In this document: positions 26,078-34,478 of the stretch, piece after piece
Position numbering within the stretch: the first letter of the stretch is position 1
How the letters are laid out: the number at the start of each line of letters is the position of its first letter
Assembly: GCA_900471525.1 (NCBI GenBank)
Contig: UCEZ01000022.1
Span: 65,716-129,715, forward strand
Direction of reading: 5' to 3'
Length of the DNA: 64,000 bases
From: Hyphomicrobiales bacterium
Lineage (GTDB): Bacteria > Pseudomonadota > Alphaproteobacteria > Rhizobiales > Rhizobiaceae
Translations under genes and position numbers: made by a program
Notes under the pieces: model-generated
Database searches by the model: none
What the model was told of the DNA's origin: nothing
The model's input: only the letters and a program-made list of their open reading frames with translations

Positions 26078-27280
26078 ATGTCGTCCCAGTTCAAGCAAAC
26101 ATTCGTCATGATCAGAGCCAATCTCGGCAGCCTTCCGCGCCGGGCGTGGATATCCCTGTCGATGGTCCTCTCGGTCGCTTTGGTCGTGTCCGTGCTGATC
26201 GGCTTCTTGTCCATGGCCAAAGGGTTCGAGACGGCGCTGGCCAGTGCGGGTTCCGCCTCTGTCGCTATCATTTTCGGTGGCGGCACGAACCAGGAAATCG
26301 GCTCCGATATACCGCCCGAAATGATCCGCAACCTCAAGGCCAGCAAAGGCGACACCGGGATCGCCCGCGACGCGAATGGCGACTTGATCGTTTCGCGCGA
26401 GACTCTCGTGCCGGTCGATGTGAGGCGTCTTGCCGATGGCGCGGACCAGGCGCTTGCCTTGCGCGGTATGGATCCGGCTGGGCCATCCCTTCGCGATGGA
26501 GCCGCGCTTTCCGGGGGGCGCTTGTTCGCTCCCGGTTCTCGCGAGATCGTCGTTGGCAAGCGTATTGCAAGCGAATTTGCCGGATTCGACATCGGCGACA
26601 AAGTTCGCCTTGGCCCGCTCGACTGGACTGTCGCAGGACATTTCGCGGCCGGCGGCAGTGCTTTTGAATCCGAGATCTGGGCCGACATGGAAGCGGTTCA
26701 ATCCGCGTTCGATCGGCAGGGTCAGGTGCAGACCGTCCGGGTTCGTCTCGACGGTCCGGCCGGCCTGAAGACGCTGCAAGCCGTGCTTGCTGCATCCTCC
26801 GGGACGCCAATCGTCGCAATGCCGGAGGTCGACTTCTACGTTTCGCAATCAGAGAGGATCAGCAGCCTCATCAGGCTTTTTGGTTGGCCCATTGCACTGT
26901 TGATGGCGATCGGCGCAACCGCCGGGGCGCTCAACACGATGATGAGCTCCGTTTCGGATCGGTCTGTTGAAATCGCAACGGTGCGCACCTTGGGTTTCAG
27001 TCGGTTCGCCGCCTTTTCGGCGACGTGGGTGGAGGCAATGCTTATGTCCCTGGTGGGCACTTGCACCGGTGCGATTGCCTCATGGCTGGTCTTCAACGGA
27101 TGGCAGGCAAGCACGCTGGGCGCCAACAACACGCAGATGGCGTTTCAACTCAGCGTGACAACTGACCTGATGCTGCAGGCAAGTCTGTTGGGACTGGCCA
27201 TCGGAATCGTTGGCGGAGCTCTGCCGGCATTCGCGGCGACGCGGCTTCCGCTTGCCTCCGCCCTGAGAAACAGCGGGTAG
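26078..27280 (+). CDS. FtsX/MacB-type ABC permease (second)
   Basis: 400 residues from the ATG at 26078, four bases after the first permease's stop; the frame is open further upstream but there overlaps that gene. Same layout: N-terminal membrane segment (LSMVLSVALVVSVLIGFLSM), periplasmic domain with QEIGSDIPPEM, then three C-terminal membrane segments. The loop DRSVEIATVRTLGFSR matches the FtsX motif. Substrate unknown; the set resembles bacterial MacB-type exporters of peptides, lipids or antibiotics. Confidence 0.85.
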   Translation: MSSQFKQTFVMIRANLGSLPRRAWISLSMVLSVALVVSVLIGFLSMAKGFETALASAGSASVAIIFGGGTNQEIGSDIPPEMIRNLKASKGDTGIARDANGDLIVSRETLVPVDVRRLADGADQALALRGMDPAGPSLRDGAALSGGRLFAPGSREIVVGKRIASEFAGFDIGDKVRLGPLDWTVAGHFAAGGSAFESEIWADMEAVQSAFDRQGQVQTVRVRLDGPAGLKTLQAVLAASSGTPIVAMPEVDFYVSQSERISSLIRLFGWPIALLMAIGATAGALNTMMSSVSDRSVEIATVRTLGFSRFAAFSATWVEAMLMSLVGTCTGAIASWLVFNGWQASTLGANNTQMAFQLSVTTDLMLQASLLGLAIGIVGGALPAFAATRLPLASALRNSG

Positions 27281-27334
27281 ACACTGTCCGTTTCAGATAT
27301 TTTCCATGGGCGCGGACAATCTCCAACTCGCAAA

Positions 27335-27381
27335 CGGGTTTGATCGCCGCAATCGTAGGAAATGGTCAGCAATCAAACCCG
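27335..27381. terminator. 10-bp inverted repeat between convergent genes
   Basis: CGGGTTTGAT (27335-27344) and ATCAAACCCG (27372-27381) form a perfect 10-bp stem with a 27-base loop, between the permease stop at 27280 and the aldolase-subunit stop at 27404. No U-tract follows on either strand. Likely a shared transcript end. Confidence 0.4.
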
Positions 27382-27403
27382 GTTTCAGCCGCTGGCTGGC
27401 GAG

Positions 27404-28705
27404 TTACCGCGTTCCGGCGCGTGAGTTTTGCAGCGTCAGCTTAAGGCATGCCTGTTCGTATGCAGCCAAAACGACATCGACTGAAGCGATCAGGATTGTT
27501 TCTGGGTTCTTCAGTTCTGCGAGGCTGCCGAGGGAGTTTGGCAGATACTGGTGAGCCAAGGTTTCCGGTATCGATTTTCCTTTGAGCGCATTCAAGAGTT
27601 TCGCAACTGCTGCTTCCGCATTGGGCTTGCCCCAATAATAGCGAATACGGTCGCTGTAGCTGTAGTGTCTCTGAAGACGAAGTGCGGCATCGTCTCCATG
27701 ATAGTGCCCCTTCCAATCCTGGGGCGACGCAAGCATCGTGTCTTCCATGGTCCGGGCCAATGGCCGGTCGCCATATCCTTCAATCAGTTCGGACGCGATC
27801 ATATCCAGTGCGTAGACGGCTTCGCGATATGCAAATGTCAGGCCCGGGCCGACTTTCAGGATCGGAAACCCGTCGCGCACCAGAGATGCGAGCGCTGCTT
27901 CGGTCTGGTAATCGGTGGAATGGGCTTCGAAGACCAACTGCGGCTGCTCGTCAAGCAGGTTGGAGAGATCGGCCGCGCGATCCGATCTGTATGGAACGAC
28001 GTTGTCGCTTCCAAATTCGACCCCGGGCTGAACGACAAATGCGATGACACGGGAAAATGCGTCCGCGAGGCCTGCCTGATCAAAGACGGCTCGATGGATT
28101 TCGATCGTGGATCGCGCGGCCTCGGGCGATGTCGGTTCGACATCGCTCAGGACATGATCCGCACCGCCAGGCACGGGCACCTCGGTTCCGAGGATGTAGA
28201 CTGGCGGGGGTATATGGGCCTCCCGTGCTGCTCTTTCTGCCACCTGCGCCAGCCGCGCGGCCCGTTCCGCGATCGTGCGATCGTCAAGGGCGGCCGGCTC
28301 GCCGGCACAGCCCATCGAGGCATCCAGATGGATCTTGCTGAAGCCGGCTCGCACGTAGGCATCGACCATTGCTTCGGCTTTTCCCATCGCCCTCTCAGAC
28401 TGTTCCTTCCTCCAGGGATTGGGACCAAGGTGATCGCCACCGTAGATGATCTGGACCCGGTTCAGCCCCTCTTCGTCGGCGATGCTGTTGGCGAAATCGA
28501 TGAAGGCCTGCGGTGTCATGCCCGTATAGCCGCCGAGATGATTGACCTGATTGCAGGTTGCCTCGATGAGAACCTCCCGGCCGGTGCGCGCGGCGCGTCT
28601 TATCGTCGCCCTGAGGACGATGGGGTGAGCGGAACACACGGATGTAATGCCGAATGGATTGCCGCTGTGTCTGGAGGCGGCCAGCCGCATCAAGATATCA
28701 CTCAT
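27404..28705 (-). CDS. D-tagatose-bisphosphate aldolase, non-catalytic (GatZ/KbaZ-type) subunit
   Basis: 433 residues from the ATG at 28705, which overlaps the kinase stop; a GTG two codons upstream is possible. Strong family features: [16 protein letters not shown] near the N-terminus, [44 protein letters not shown] and [10 protein letters not shown]. GatZ/KbaZ/AgaZ proteins were described as stabilising or chaperone-like partners of the class II aldolase GatY/KbaY. No gatY-like gene is in the window. In rhizobial polyol clusters such proteins appear with a tagatose-type kinase, as here. Confidence 0.85.
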   Translation of the reverse strand: MSDILMRLAASRHSGNPFGITSVCSAHPIVLRATIRRAARTGREVLIEATCNQVNHLGGYTGMTPQAFIDFANSIADEEGLNRVQIIYGGDHLGPNPWRKEQSERAMGKAEAMVDAYVRAGFSKIHLDASMGCAGEPAALDDRTIAERAARLAQVAERAAREAHIPPPVYILGTEVPVPGGADHVLSDVEPTSPEAARSTIEIHRAVFDQAGLADAFSRVIAFVVQPGVEFGSDNVVPYRSDRAADLSNLLDEQPQLVFEAHSTDYQTEAALASLVRDGFPILKVGPGLTFAYREAVYALDMIASELIEGYGDRPLARTMEDTMLASPQDWKGHYHGDDAALRLQRHYSYSDRIRYYWGKPNAEAAVAKLLNALKGKSIPETLAHQYLPNSLGSLAELKNPETILIASVDVVLAAYEQACLKLTLQNSRAGTR

Positions 28706-29696
28706 GAACACTCTCCGTCCTGGTCGTGGCGATGAAAGATTCGAGTTCGGCCAGGCTGGAAACGCCTTCCATCGGGCCCTGCCGGGTCACGTTGCGGGCG
28801 CCTGCCGCGTTGGCGAGCAGGAGCGCCCTTTCGGGCTCCATGCCTATCCGGCGGCAGGTGAGATAGGTCGCGCCGAAACAATCGCCCGCGCCCGTCGGGT
28901 CGATTTCGTCGACGGTGAACGCCGGCGCATCAATCTGCTTGTGGTCGCGACCAAAGAACGACGAGCCTTTCCGGCCGCGCTTCAGCACAATTTCGCTGAC
29001 GCCACTGTCCAGAAGCTTCATTATCGCCACCGCTTCGTCTGTTCTGTCGGCGGCCACGAGGAGCTCCTCTCCGGAGGGGAGCAACAGGTCGGTGACCGCG
29101 AGAATATCATCCAGAAGCCTTCGCCCGCGTTCGGCATCGAGCAGCTCCTTGCGGATGTTCGGATCGAAGGAGACTGACCCGCCGCGGCGTTTCACCGTCT
29201 GGATGGCGTGATTCAGGATCTCCGCCACGCCGGGAATGGCGAAAGCCGACCCCATGACATGGATGTGCCCCGCGCGCTCCACCAGAGCGTGGGCATTTTC
29301 CGTCATCCTGACATCACCTGCTGCGGAATGCGTGATGTTGAAGACGAAATCGCGCGCGCCGTCAGGACGATATCGGACGAATGCGCTTCCTGTCGGCTTG
29401 TCCTCGATAATCGAGATTGCCGAAACATCGACGCCGTCGCTTCTGAGGCGCTCGATGTTCAATCGGCCGAAATCATCGTTTCCAACGCCGGCAATGATCC
29501 CGGCGGAACCGCCCATGCGCGCAACCTGGTCAATGAAGATGGCGGGCGCGCCGCTGGGATAGGGACCGACCAGCGGCTGCGGCGCCAGGAACCCGGTGCC
29601 GACTGTTGTCGCCATGATCTCCACAAGGATTTCGCCAACGGTGATCGTCGGTCCAAGCACTTCCGGCGCGAGGCCCCGGATATTCGAAACGGACAA
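28698..29696 (-). CDS. PfkB-family sugar kinase (tagatose/fructose-type)
   Basis: 332 residues from a TTG at 29696, chosen because GAGGAG lies 7 bases upstream; a TTG two codons earlier would be only one base from it. PfkB motifs: [17 protein letters not shown] (about 62-78) and the C-terminal [13 protein letters not shown] with the catalytic Asp (about 276). Couples to the GatZ-type gene by an 8-base overlap. The divergent binding protein, dehydrogenases and aldolase subunit suggest that it phosphorylates a ketose made from a polyol, such as tagatose or fructose. The exact sugar is inference. Confidence 0.82.
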   Translation of the reverse strand: MSVSNIRGLAPEVLGPTITVGEILVEIMATTVGTGFLAPQPLVGPYPSGAPAIFIDQVARMGGSAGIIAGVGNDDFGRLNIERLRSDGVDVSAISIIEDKPTGSAFVRYRPDGARDFVFNITHSAAGDVRMTENAHALVERAGHIHVMGSAFAIPGVAEILNHAIQTVKRRGGSVSFDPNIRKELLDAERGRRLLDDILAVTDLLLPSGEELLVAADRTDEAVAIMKLLDSGVSEIVLKRGRKGSSFFGRDHKQIDAPAFTVDEIDPTGAGDCFGATYLTCRRIGMEPERALLLANAAGARNVTRQGPMEGVSSLAELESFIATTRTESVHE

Positions 29697-29781
29697 TGTC
29701 AAACTCCTCAGTCAAGCCAGGGGTCATTTCCAAGGCTGAACGCTATCGAGCGAAGTAGTCGGCGCGCGCCAAATAGTCAAT

Positions 29782-29805
29782 AATAATTTACGCGCGATAA
29801 TTATT
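29782..29805. promoter_or_regulatory. Operator-like inverted repeat upstream of the kinase gene
   Basis: AATAATT (29782-29788) and AATTATT (29799-29805) flank TACGCGCGAT. The centre, TTTACGCGCGATAA, has the CG-centred look of LacI-family sites and lies about 90 bp upstream of the kinase TTG. A role for the LacI-type regulator at 33438-34478 is inference. Confidence 0.35.
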
Positions 29806-29929
29806 TTTGCGACGCACACGAATGTTGTGTCGCATTCATTCATAATCTTAATGCAAAAAATTATTAGATAATATCAATAATATGAGAAAAATCTCAAAGA
29901 GCCGGACGGTTAATCGGAGATGCTGTCGC

Positions 29930-29958
29930 TTGACAAGAGCCGCAGTATTGCCTGATAA
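29930..29958 (+). promoter_or_regulatory. Sigma-70-type promoter of the polyol binding-protein gene
   Basis: TTGACA (29930-29935), 17 bases, TGATAA (29953-29958). Consensus -35, ideal spacing. The predicted start near 29965 falls inside the inverted repeat at 29961-29988, as expected for a repressed promoter. Confidence 0.72.
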
Positions 29959-29960
29959 AA

Positions 29961-29988
29961 GTTTACGCATGTAAGTTTATGCGTGAAC
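29961..29988. promoter_or_regulatory. Operator overlapping the start site of the polyol operon
   Basis: GTTTACGCAT (29961-29970) and ATGCGTGAAC (29979-29988) form a 9-of-10 inverted repeat with an 8-base spacer. The same stretch also reads as a direct repeat, AAGTTTACGCATG and AAGTTTATGCGTG. Its place over the predicted transcription start suggests repression, most simply by the LacI-family protein encoded at the end of the cluster. Confidence 0.55.
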
Positions 29989-30011
29989 ATCCGTTAAGGA
30001 GGAGCGGGACT

Positions 30012-31325
30012 ATGAGGAACATCATTCGAATTCTATCTTCGTCCGCCGTCGGCTTTGGCCTGATGGCAGGAATGGCCTGTGCCGAGGAGCTGACGATTGC
30101 CACCGTCAACAACGGCGACATGATCATCATGCAGAAGCTGTCCGCCGAGTGGGAGAAGCAGAGCGGCAACAAGCTCAACTGGATCGTGCTCGAGGAAAAC
30201 GTCCTGCGCGAAAGGGTGACGACGGACATCGCCACGAAGGGCGGCCAGTTCGACATTCTGACGATCGGCGGCTACGAGGCGCCGATCTGGGGCAAGGCTG
30301 GCTGGCTTACCCCTGTCGATGATCTCGGCGACGACTATGACTATGGCGACCTGCTGGAGCCGATCAAGGCCGGCCTCACCGTCGACGGAAAACTCTATGC
30401 GGTGCCGTTCTACACCGAAAGCTCGTTCACTCTGTATCGCAAGGACCTGTTCGATGCGGCCGGCCTCAAGATGCCGGACCAGCCCAGCTATGACCAGATC
30501 AAGGAGTTTGCCGCAAAACTCACCGACAAGTCGAAGGAGCAGTATGGTCTCTGCCTTCGCGGAAAGCCGGGCTGGGGCGAGAACATGGCGTTCCTCGGAA
30601 CCATGGTCAATTCCTATGGCGGTCGTTGGTTCGACATGGACTGGAAGCCGCAGCTGAACTCGGAGCCGTGGAAGAAGGCCATTACCGACTACGTCCAGCT
30701 TTTGACGGAATATGGCCCTCCCGGCGCAACGGCAAACGGCTTCAACGAAAACCAGGCGCTGTTCTCGACCGGCCATTGCGCCATGTGGATCGACGCGACG
30801 TCGGCGGCCGGCCGCGTCTACGATCCGAAGCAGAGCCAGGTGGCGGACAAGACCGCGTTCACGCGTTCTCCGGTTGCCGTGACTCCGAGCGGATCGAGCT
30901 GGTCCTGGTCCTGGAACCTTGCCATTCCGCAGACCTCGCAAAAGGCAGAGGCTGCGAAGTCGTTCCTCAAGTGGGCAACATCCAAGGAATACGTGAAGCT
31001 TGTTGGCGAGACGGAAGGCTGGGTTGCCGTGCCGCCAGGCACGCGCAAGTCGACCTATGCACTGCCTGAATACCAGAAGGCCGCGCCGTTCGCGGCAACG
31101 GTTCTCCAGGCAATTCTATCTGCCGATCCGTCCAAGCCGACCAAGGATCCCGTCCCCTATACCGGTGTCCAGTTCGTGGCGATCCCCGAGTTCCAGGCCA
31201 TCGGAACGAGCGTCGGACAGCAGATCGCTTCGGCACTTGCCGGCCAGCAGAGTGTCGATGCCGCCCTTGAAACTGCCCAGAAACAGGTCGAGCGCGACAT
31301 GACGAGGGCGGGCTACATCAAGTGA
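30012..31325 (+). CDS. smoE: Polyol (sorbitol/mannitol-type) ABC substrate-binding protein, SmoE-like
   Basis: 437 residues from the ATG at 30012, with aaggagg as an excellent ribosome site; an in-frame start at 29979 lies within the operator. Signal peptide to about residue 25 (GLMAGMACA). The mature start ELTIATVNNGDMIIMQKLS and the motif LEENVLRERVTTDIATKGGQFDILTIGGYE are close to Rhodobacter SmoE and rhizobial MtlE/SmoE proteins. It should bind a hexitol in the periplasm. Unusually, no permease or ATPase genes follow: the next gene is a dehydrogenase 209 bases downstream. Confidence 0.78.
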   Translation: MRNIIRILSSSAVGFGLMAGMACAEELTIATVNNGDMIIMQKLSAEWEKQSGNKLNWIVLEENVLRERVTTDIATKGGQFDILTIGGYEAPIWGKAGWLTPVDDLGDDYDYGDLLEPIKAGLTVDGKLYAVPFYTESSFTLYRKDLFDAAGLKMPDQPSYDQIKEFAAKLTDKSKEQYGLCLRGKPGWGENMAFLGTMVNSYGGRWFDMDWKPQLNSEPWKKAITDYVQLLTEYGPPGATANGFNENQALFSTGHCAMWIDATSAAGRVYDPKQSQVADKTAFTRSPVAVTPSGSSWSWSWNLAIPQTSQKAEAAKSFLKWATSKEYVKLVGETEGWVAVPPGTRKSTYALPEYQKAAPFAATVLQAILSADPSKPTKDPVPYTGVQFVAIPEFQAIGTSVGQQIASALAGQQSVDAALETAQKQVERDMTRAGYIK

Positions 31326-31333
31326 GGTCTCTG

Positions 31334-31390
31334 CCCGCGGCTTCGGCCGCGGGGTTCCTCCCGGAGAGGGCCCGGCAGCTGGTCTGCCGG
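31334..31390 (+). repeat. Two GC-rich hairpins directly after the polyol binding-protein gene
   Basis: CCCGCGGC-ttcg-GCCGCGGG (31334-31353) is a perfect 8-bp stem closed by a UUCG tetraloop, starting 8 bases after the stop codon. A second stem, CCGGCAG-ctggt-CTGCCGG (31372-31390), follows. No U-tract. Such hairpins often protect the mRNA of a highly made binding protein and reduce downstream expression. The rest of 31391-31533 shows no gene that I can identify. Confidence 0.6.
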
Positions 31391-31533
31391 ACCTTTCGCA
31401 TTGAAGGCCATGGCGATTTGCAAGGTTTCCCCATCCCAGGTGCTGCCTTCGACCGCCTGCTCCACCTGCAGCCATCATCGGAATGATCCCGCCACAAGAG
31501 AACCTGGGCGGCCTACGACTATCGGAGACTGAT

Positions 31534-32304
31534 ATGAAGCTACACAACAAGATTGCGCTGATCACGGGCGGCGCGCGCGGCATCGGGCTCGGTTTTGCCG
31601 AGGCGTTCGTCAACGAAGGCGCCAAGGTCGTGATTGCCGATATAGACGCCCAGCGGGCGACAGCTGCCGCGGCGGCAATCGGCCCCGCTGCAAAGGCCGT
31701 CAAACTCGATGTCACCAACCTTCCGGCGATCAATGCGATTGTCAAAGCCATCGACGCGGAGTTCGGTGGCATCGACATCCTCGTCAACAACGCCGCCATC
31801 TTCGACATGGCACCGATCAACGAAATAACGGAAGACAGCTACGACCGTGTTTTCACGATCAATCTGAAAGCGCCGCTGTTCATGATGAAGGCCGTGTCCA
31901 ACGTCATGATTGCGCGTGGCAGGGGTGGCAAGATCATCAATATGGCAAGCCAGGCCGGACGTCGCGGCGAGGCGCTGGTCACTCTCTATTGCGCCTCGAA
32001 GGCAGCGATCATCTCGGCCACCCAGTCGGCGGCGCTTGCCCTCGTCAAGCACGGTATCAATGTCAACGCGATTGCACCCGGCGTCGTCGACGGCGAGCAC
32101 TGGGACATTGTCGACGCAAAGTTTGCTGAGTGGGAAGGCCTGAAACCGGGGGAGAAGAAGGCCGCCGTTGCCAAGTCAGTGCCGATCGGACGCTTTGCGA
32201 CGCCTGATGACATCAAGGGCTTGGCCGTCTTTCTCGCCTCCGCCGACAGCAACTACATTCTCGCCCAGACATACAATGTCGACGGCGGAAACTGGATGAG
32301 CTGA
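31534..32304 (+). CDS. smoS: Sorbitol (L-iditol/galactitol) dehydrogenase, short-chain type
   Basis: 256 residues from the ATG at 31534 (cggag ribosome site). NAD-binding TGGARGIG at about 10-17, NNAAIFD at about 88-94, catalytic YCASK at about 153-157. Length and text are very close to the Rhodobacter sorbitol dehydrogenase SmoS/PolS, including IINMASQAGRRGEALV, NVNAIAPGVVDGEHWD and the C-terminus TYNVDGGNWMS. It oxidises hexitols such as sorbitol to fructose or galactitol to tagatose with NAD. With a GatZ-type gene and a kinase in the cluster, galactitol/tagatose is attractive, but the sequence does not decide. Confidence 0.85.
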   Translation: MKLHNKIALITGGARGIGLGFAEAFVNEGAKVVIADIDAQRATAAAAAIGPAAKAVKLDVTNLPAINAIVKAIDAEFGGIDILVNNAAIFDMAPINEITEDSYDRVFTINLKAPLFMMKAVSNVMIARGRGGKIINMASQAGRRGEALVTLYCASKAAIISATQSAALALVKHGINVNAIAPGVVDGEHWDIVDAKFAEWEGLKPGEKKAAVAKSVPIGRFATPDDIKGLAVFLASADSNYILAQTYNVDGGNWMS

Positions 32305-32327
32305 GCGGACGAAGGGAGAAGAAAGAC

Positions 32328-33338
32328 ATGCAAGCAATTCAATTTGTCGCCAAGGGCGTGGCGGCGCCGGCAAACCTGCCATTGCCGGAAATTCCGCCGG
32401 GTCATGCGCTGGTCCGCGTGAAGGCGGCCGGATTGTGCCACACCGACATCGACGTTCTGCACGGCCGCTACGGGGAAGGACGCTTCCCTCTGGTGCCAGG
32501 CCACGAATATGCCGGGGTCGTCGAGGCGATCGCCGCTGATGTGACTCGTGTTCAACCGGGCTCTCGGGTGGCCGTCGATCCGAACTTGCCCTGCGGCGAA
32601 TGCAAGGCGTGTCGCAAGGGTCTCACAAATCTTTGCCGCGATCTCAAAGCCTATGGCGTGACGCACAATGGCGGCTTCGCCGAGTTCAGCGTCGTCAAGG
32701 CAAATCATCTCCACGACATCGGCGAACTGCCGTTCGATGTCGCTGCCCTGGCCGAACCCCTGGCATGTGTTGTCAACGGGCTCGGCAGCGCGGACCTGAA
32801 GACCGGCCCCTTCGGCTCGCAGAATGCTCTCGTCTTTGGGGCCGGCCCGATCGGCTTGCTGTTGGCGCTTTCGCTGAAGGCGGAAGGCGTCGAGACAGTG
32901 ACGGTCGCCGATATCAACGAGAACCGCCTCTCGTTCGCGCAGGAACTTGGGCTCAAGGTTGCGGTCTCCGGATCGCAGGAGTTGCTGGCGCACAAGCGAG
33001 ACTTTGATTTCGTCGCCGACGCCACGGGGATCGCGAGCGTTGTGGAAGGAATGATCGATTTCACCGCGGATGGTGGAACCGTTCTGGTCTTCGGTGTCTG
33101 TGCACCCGACGCACGGATTTCCGTCGCACCCTTCGAAATTTTCCGCCGGCAGATCAAGCTGGTCGGTTCGCATTCGCTCAATCGCAACATTCCCGATGCA
33201 CTGGAAATTCTGGTGAAGGACAACGGCGCCATGGCGCGGCTCGTGTCGCACCGCTTGCCATTGCCGGAGATCCTGCCTTTCCTCACAAAGAAGTCGAGCG
33301 ATGCCGCGACGATGAAGGTGCAGTTCGTTGCAGATTAG
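32328..33338 (+). CDS. Zinc-dependent polyol/alcohol dehydrogenase
   Basis: 336-residue medium-chain dehydrogenase. Catalytic zinc ligands: LCHTD (Cys37) and GHE (His58, Glu59). The structural zinc cluster is CGECKACRKGLTNLC (about 88-102). The NAD-binding motif FGAGPIGLLL is at about 168-177, and VADINENRL ends in an Asp suited to NAD rather than NADP. Similar to xylitol/sorbitol/threitol dehydrogenases. Located 23 bases after the SmoS-like gene, so the locus encodes two different polyol oxidising enzymes. Confidence 0.82.
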   Translation: MQAIQFVAKGVAAPANLPLPEIPPGHALVRVKAAGLCHTDIDVLHGRYGEGRFPLVPGHEYAGVVEAIAADVTRVQPGSRVAVDPNLPCGECKACRKGLTNLCRDLKAYGVTHNGGFAEFSVVKANHLHDIGELPFDVAALAEPLACVVNGLGSADLKTGPFGSQNALVFGAGPIGLLLALSLKAEGVETVTVADINENRLSFAQELGLKVAVSGSQELLAHKRDFDFVADATGIASVVEGMIDFTADGGTVLVFGVCAPDARISVAPFEIFRRQIKLVGSHSLNRNIPDALEILVKDNGAMARLVSHRLPLPEILPFLTKKSSDAATMKVQFVAD

Positions 33339-33368
33339 GTTTTTGAGAACCACGTGCTGGCTGGCGCG

Positions 33369-33413
33369 CTTTCGACTTTCCGTGCACCGTGGAGTCATCT
33401 AGAAAGTCGAAAG
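33369..33413. repeat. 12-bp perfect inverted repeat before the LacI-type gene
   Basis: CTTTCGACTTTC (33369-33380) and GAAAGTCGAAAG (33402-33413) are exact inverted copies, 33 bp centre to centre (three helical turns), between the dehydrogenase stop and the TTG start at 33438. It could be a hairpin in the leader or a pair of protein half-sites for autoregulation. It differs from the operators at 29782 and 29961. Confidence 0.65.
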
Positions 33414-33437
33414 ATTTGCCGTGTCAGGAGTAAGCAG

Positions 33438-34478
33438 TTGGGGAAAACGATCAGAACGATGGAGGATTTTTCCGAGTTCGTCGGCCTGTCGCGTCCTACA
33501 GTCTCGAAATACTTCAACGATCCAGCCTCGGTTCGCAAGAAAACGCGGGACGCCATCGAGGTGGCCCTCAAGAAGTCGGGCTTCCGGCCGAACATGTTTG
33601 CCGTCAATCTCAATCGCCGGCGCAGCAACATCATCGGCGTCATCATTCCGAATTCCACCGACCCGTTCTACATGGCGCTGACCCGCCGTATAGAGGCGAC
33701 CGCCAATGAAGCAGGCTTCCTGGCGTTCGTCCTGTCGTCGGATGGTAAGGCGGAGATGGAAGACCGGGCCATCAAGACATTTAAATCGATGAACGTCGCT
33801 GGCGCGATCATCGCCCCGCTCGGGATTAAGTCTCATCATTCCACGCTCGAACAGCTCGGCAAGAGCATTCCGCTCATCTATGTGGATTCGCCGCTGGACG
33901 AGACATCGGCCTTTGTCGGAACGAACAATCGCCAGAGCTTTGGCCTGATCGTCGATTATCTGTGCCGGTCGGGGGAGCCGCCCTGCTACTTCGGCATGCC
34001 GCAGGTCAATATCAACGCGGCGACGCGGCAGCGCGCCTATATCGAGGCCATGGAGCAGTTTCGCTTCACGCCTGAGATCGTCGATGTTGCCGACAACGCC
34101 ACCTGGGATTTCGAGCGGTTCGGTTTCGAGGAGGCAACGCGACTTCTGGGATCCAGCGCCCGGCTCCCAACCAAGACCATTCTCTGCGCCAACGATCGGG
34201 TGGCGTTCGGTGTCATCTCGGCAGCCTACCAGAAGGGCCTCAAGGTCGGCCACGGCGCCGACTGCGATCTTCGCGTTGCCGGACACGACGATCATCCGTT
34301 GTCCCGCTACGCCTGTCCTCCACTAACGACCGTCGCCCAGAATTACAACGAGATCGGACGGCGTGCGATCGAACTGCTGCTTCACAAGCTCGGCGATGAG
34401 CCGCCCGCTTCGGGCTTCGGTGGAATGGATGAACGGGTGTTGTTGACAGCCGAGATCATGCTGCGCAGCTCGGCTTAA
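33438..34478 (+). CDS. LacI-family transcriptional regulator of the polyol locus
   Basis: 346 residues from a TTG at 33438 with caggag 7 bases upstream; the reading frame is open further 5' but no better start exists and the protein would carry a non-homologous leader. The helix-turn-helix is IRTMEDFSEFVGLSRPTVSK, with YFNDPASVRKKTRDAIEVAL after it, followed by a periplasmic-binding-like sugar domain (NIIGVIIPNSTDPFYMAL; ILCANDRVAFGVISA; LRVAGHDDHPLSRYACPPLT). Note that the hinge helix that usually reads LAR or LAS is NLNRRRSN here. Likely repressor of the divergent kinase and SmoE promoters. The stop overlaps the convergent thioesterase stop. Confidence 0.82.
   Translation: MGKTIRTMEDFSEFVGLSRPTVSKYFNDPASVRKKTRDAIEVALKKSGFRPNMFAVNLNRRRSNIIGVIIPNSTDPFYMALTRRIEATANEAGFLAFVLSSDGKAEMEDRAIKTFKSMNVAGAIIAPLGIKSHHSTLEQLGKSIPLIYVDSPLDETSAFVGTNNRQSFGLIVDYLCRSGEPPCYFGMPQVNINAATRQRAYIEAMEQFRFTPEIVDVADNATWDFERFGFEEATRLLGSSARLPTKTILCANDRVAFGVISAAYQKGLKVGHGADCDLRVAGHDDHPLSRYACPPLTTVAQNYNEIGRRAIELLLHKLGDEPPASGFGGMDERVLLTAEIMLRSSA

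Noticed and set aside
31391-31533. Remnant of missing polyol permeases between SmoE-like and SmoS-like genes
   Set aside because: All three plus-strand frames were read; no stretch resembles a MalF/MalG or MalK protein.
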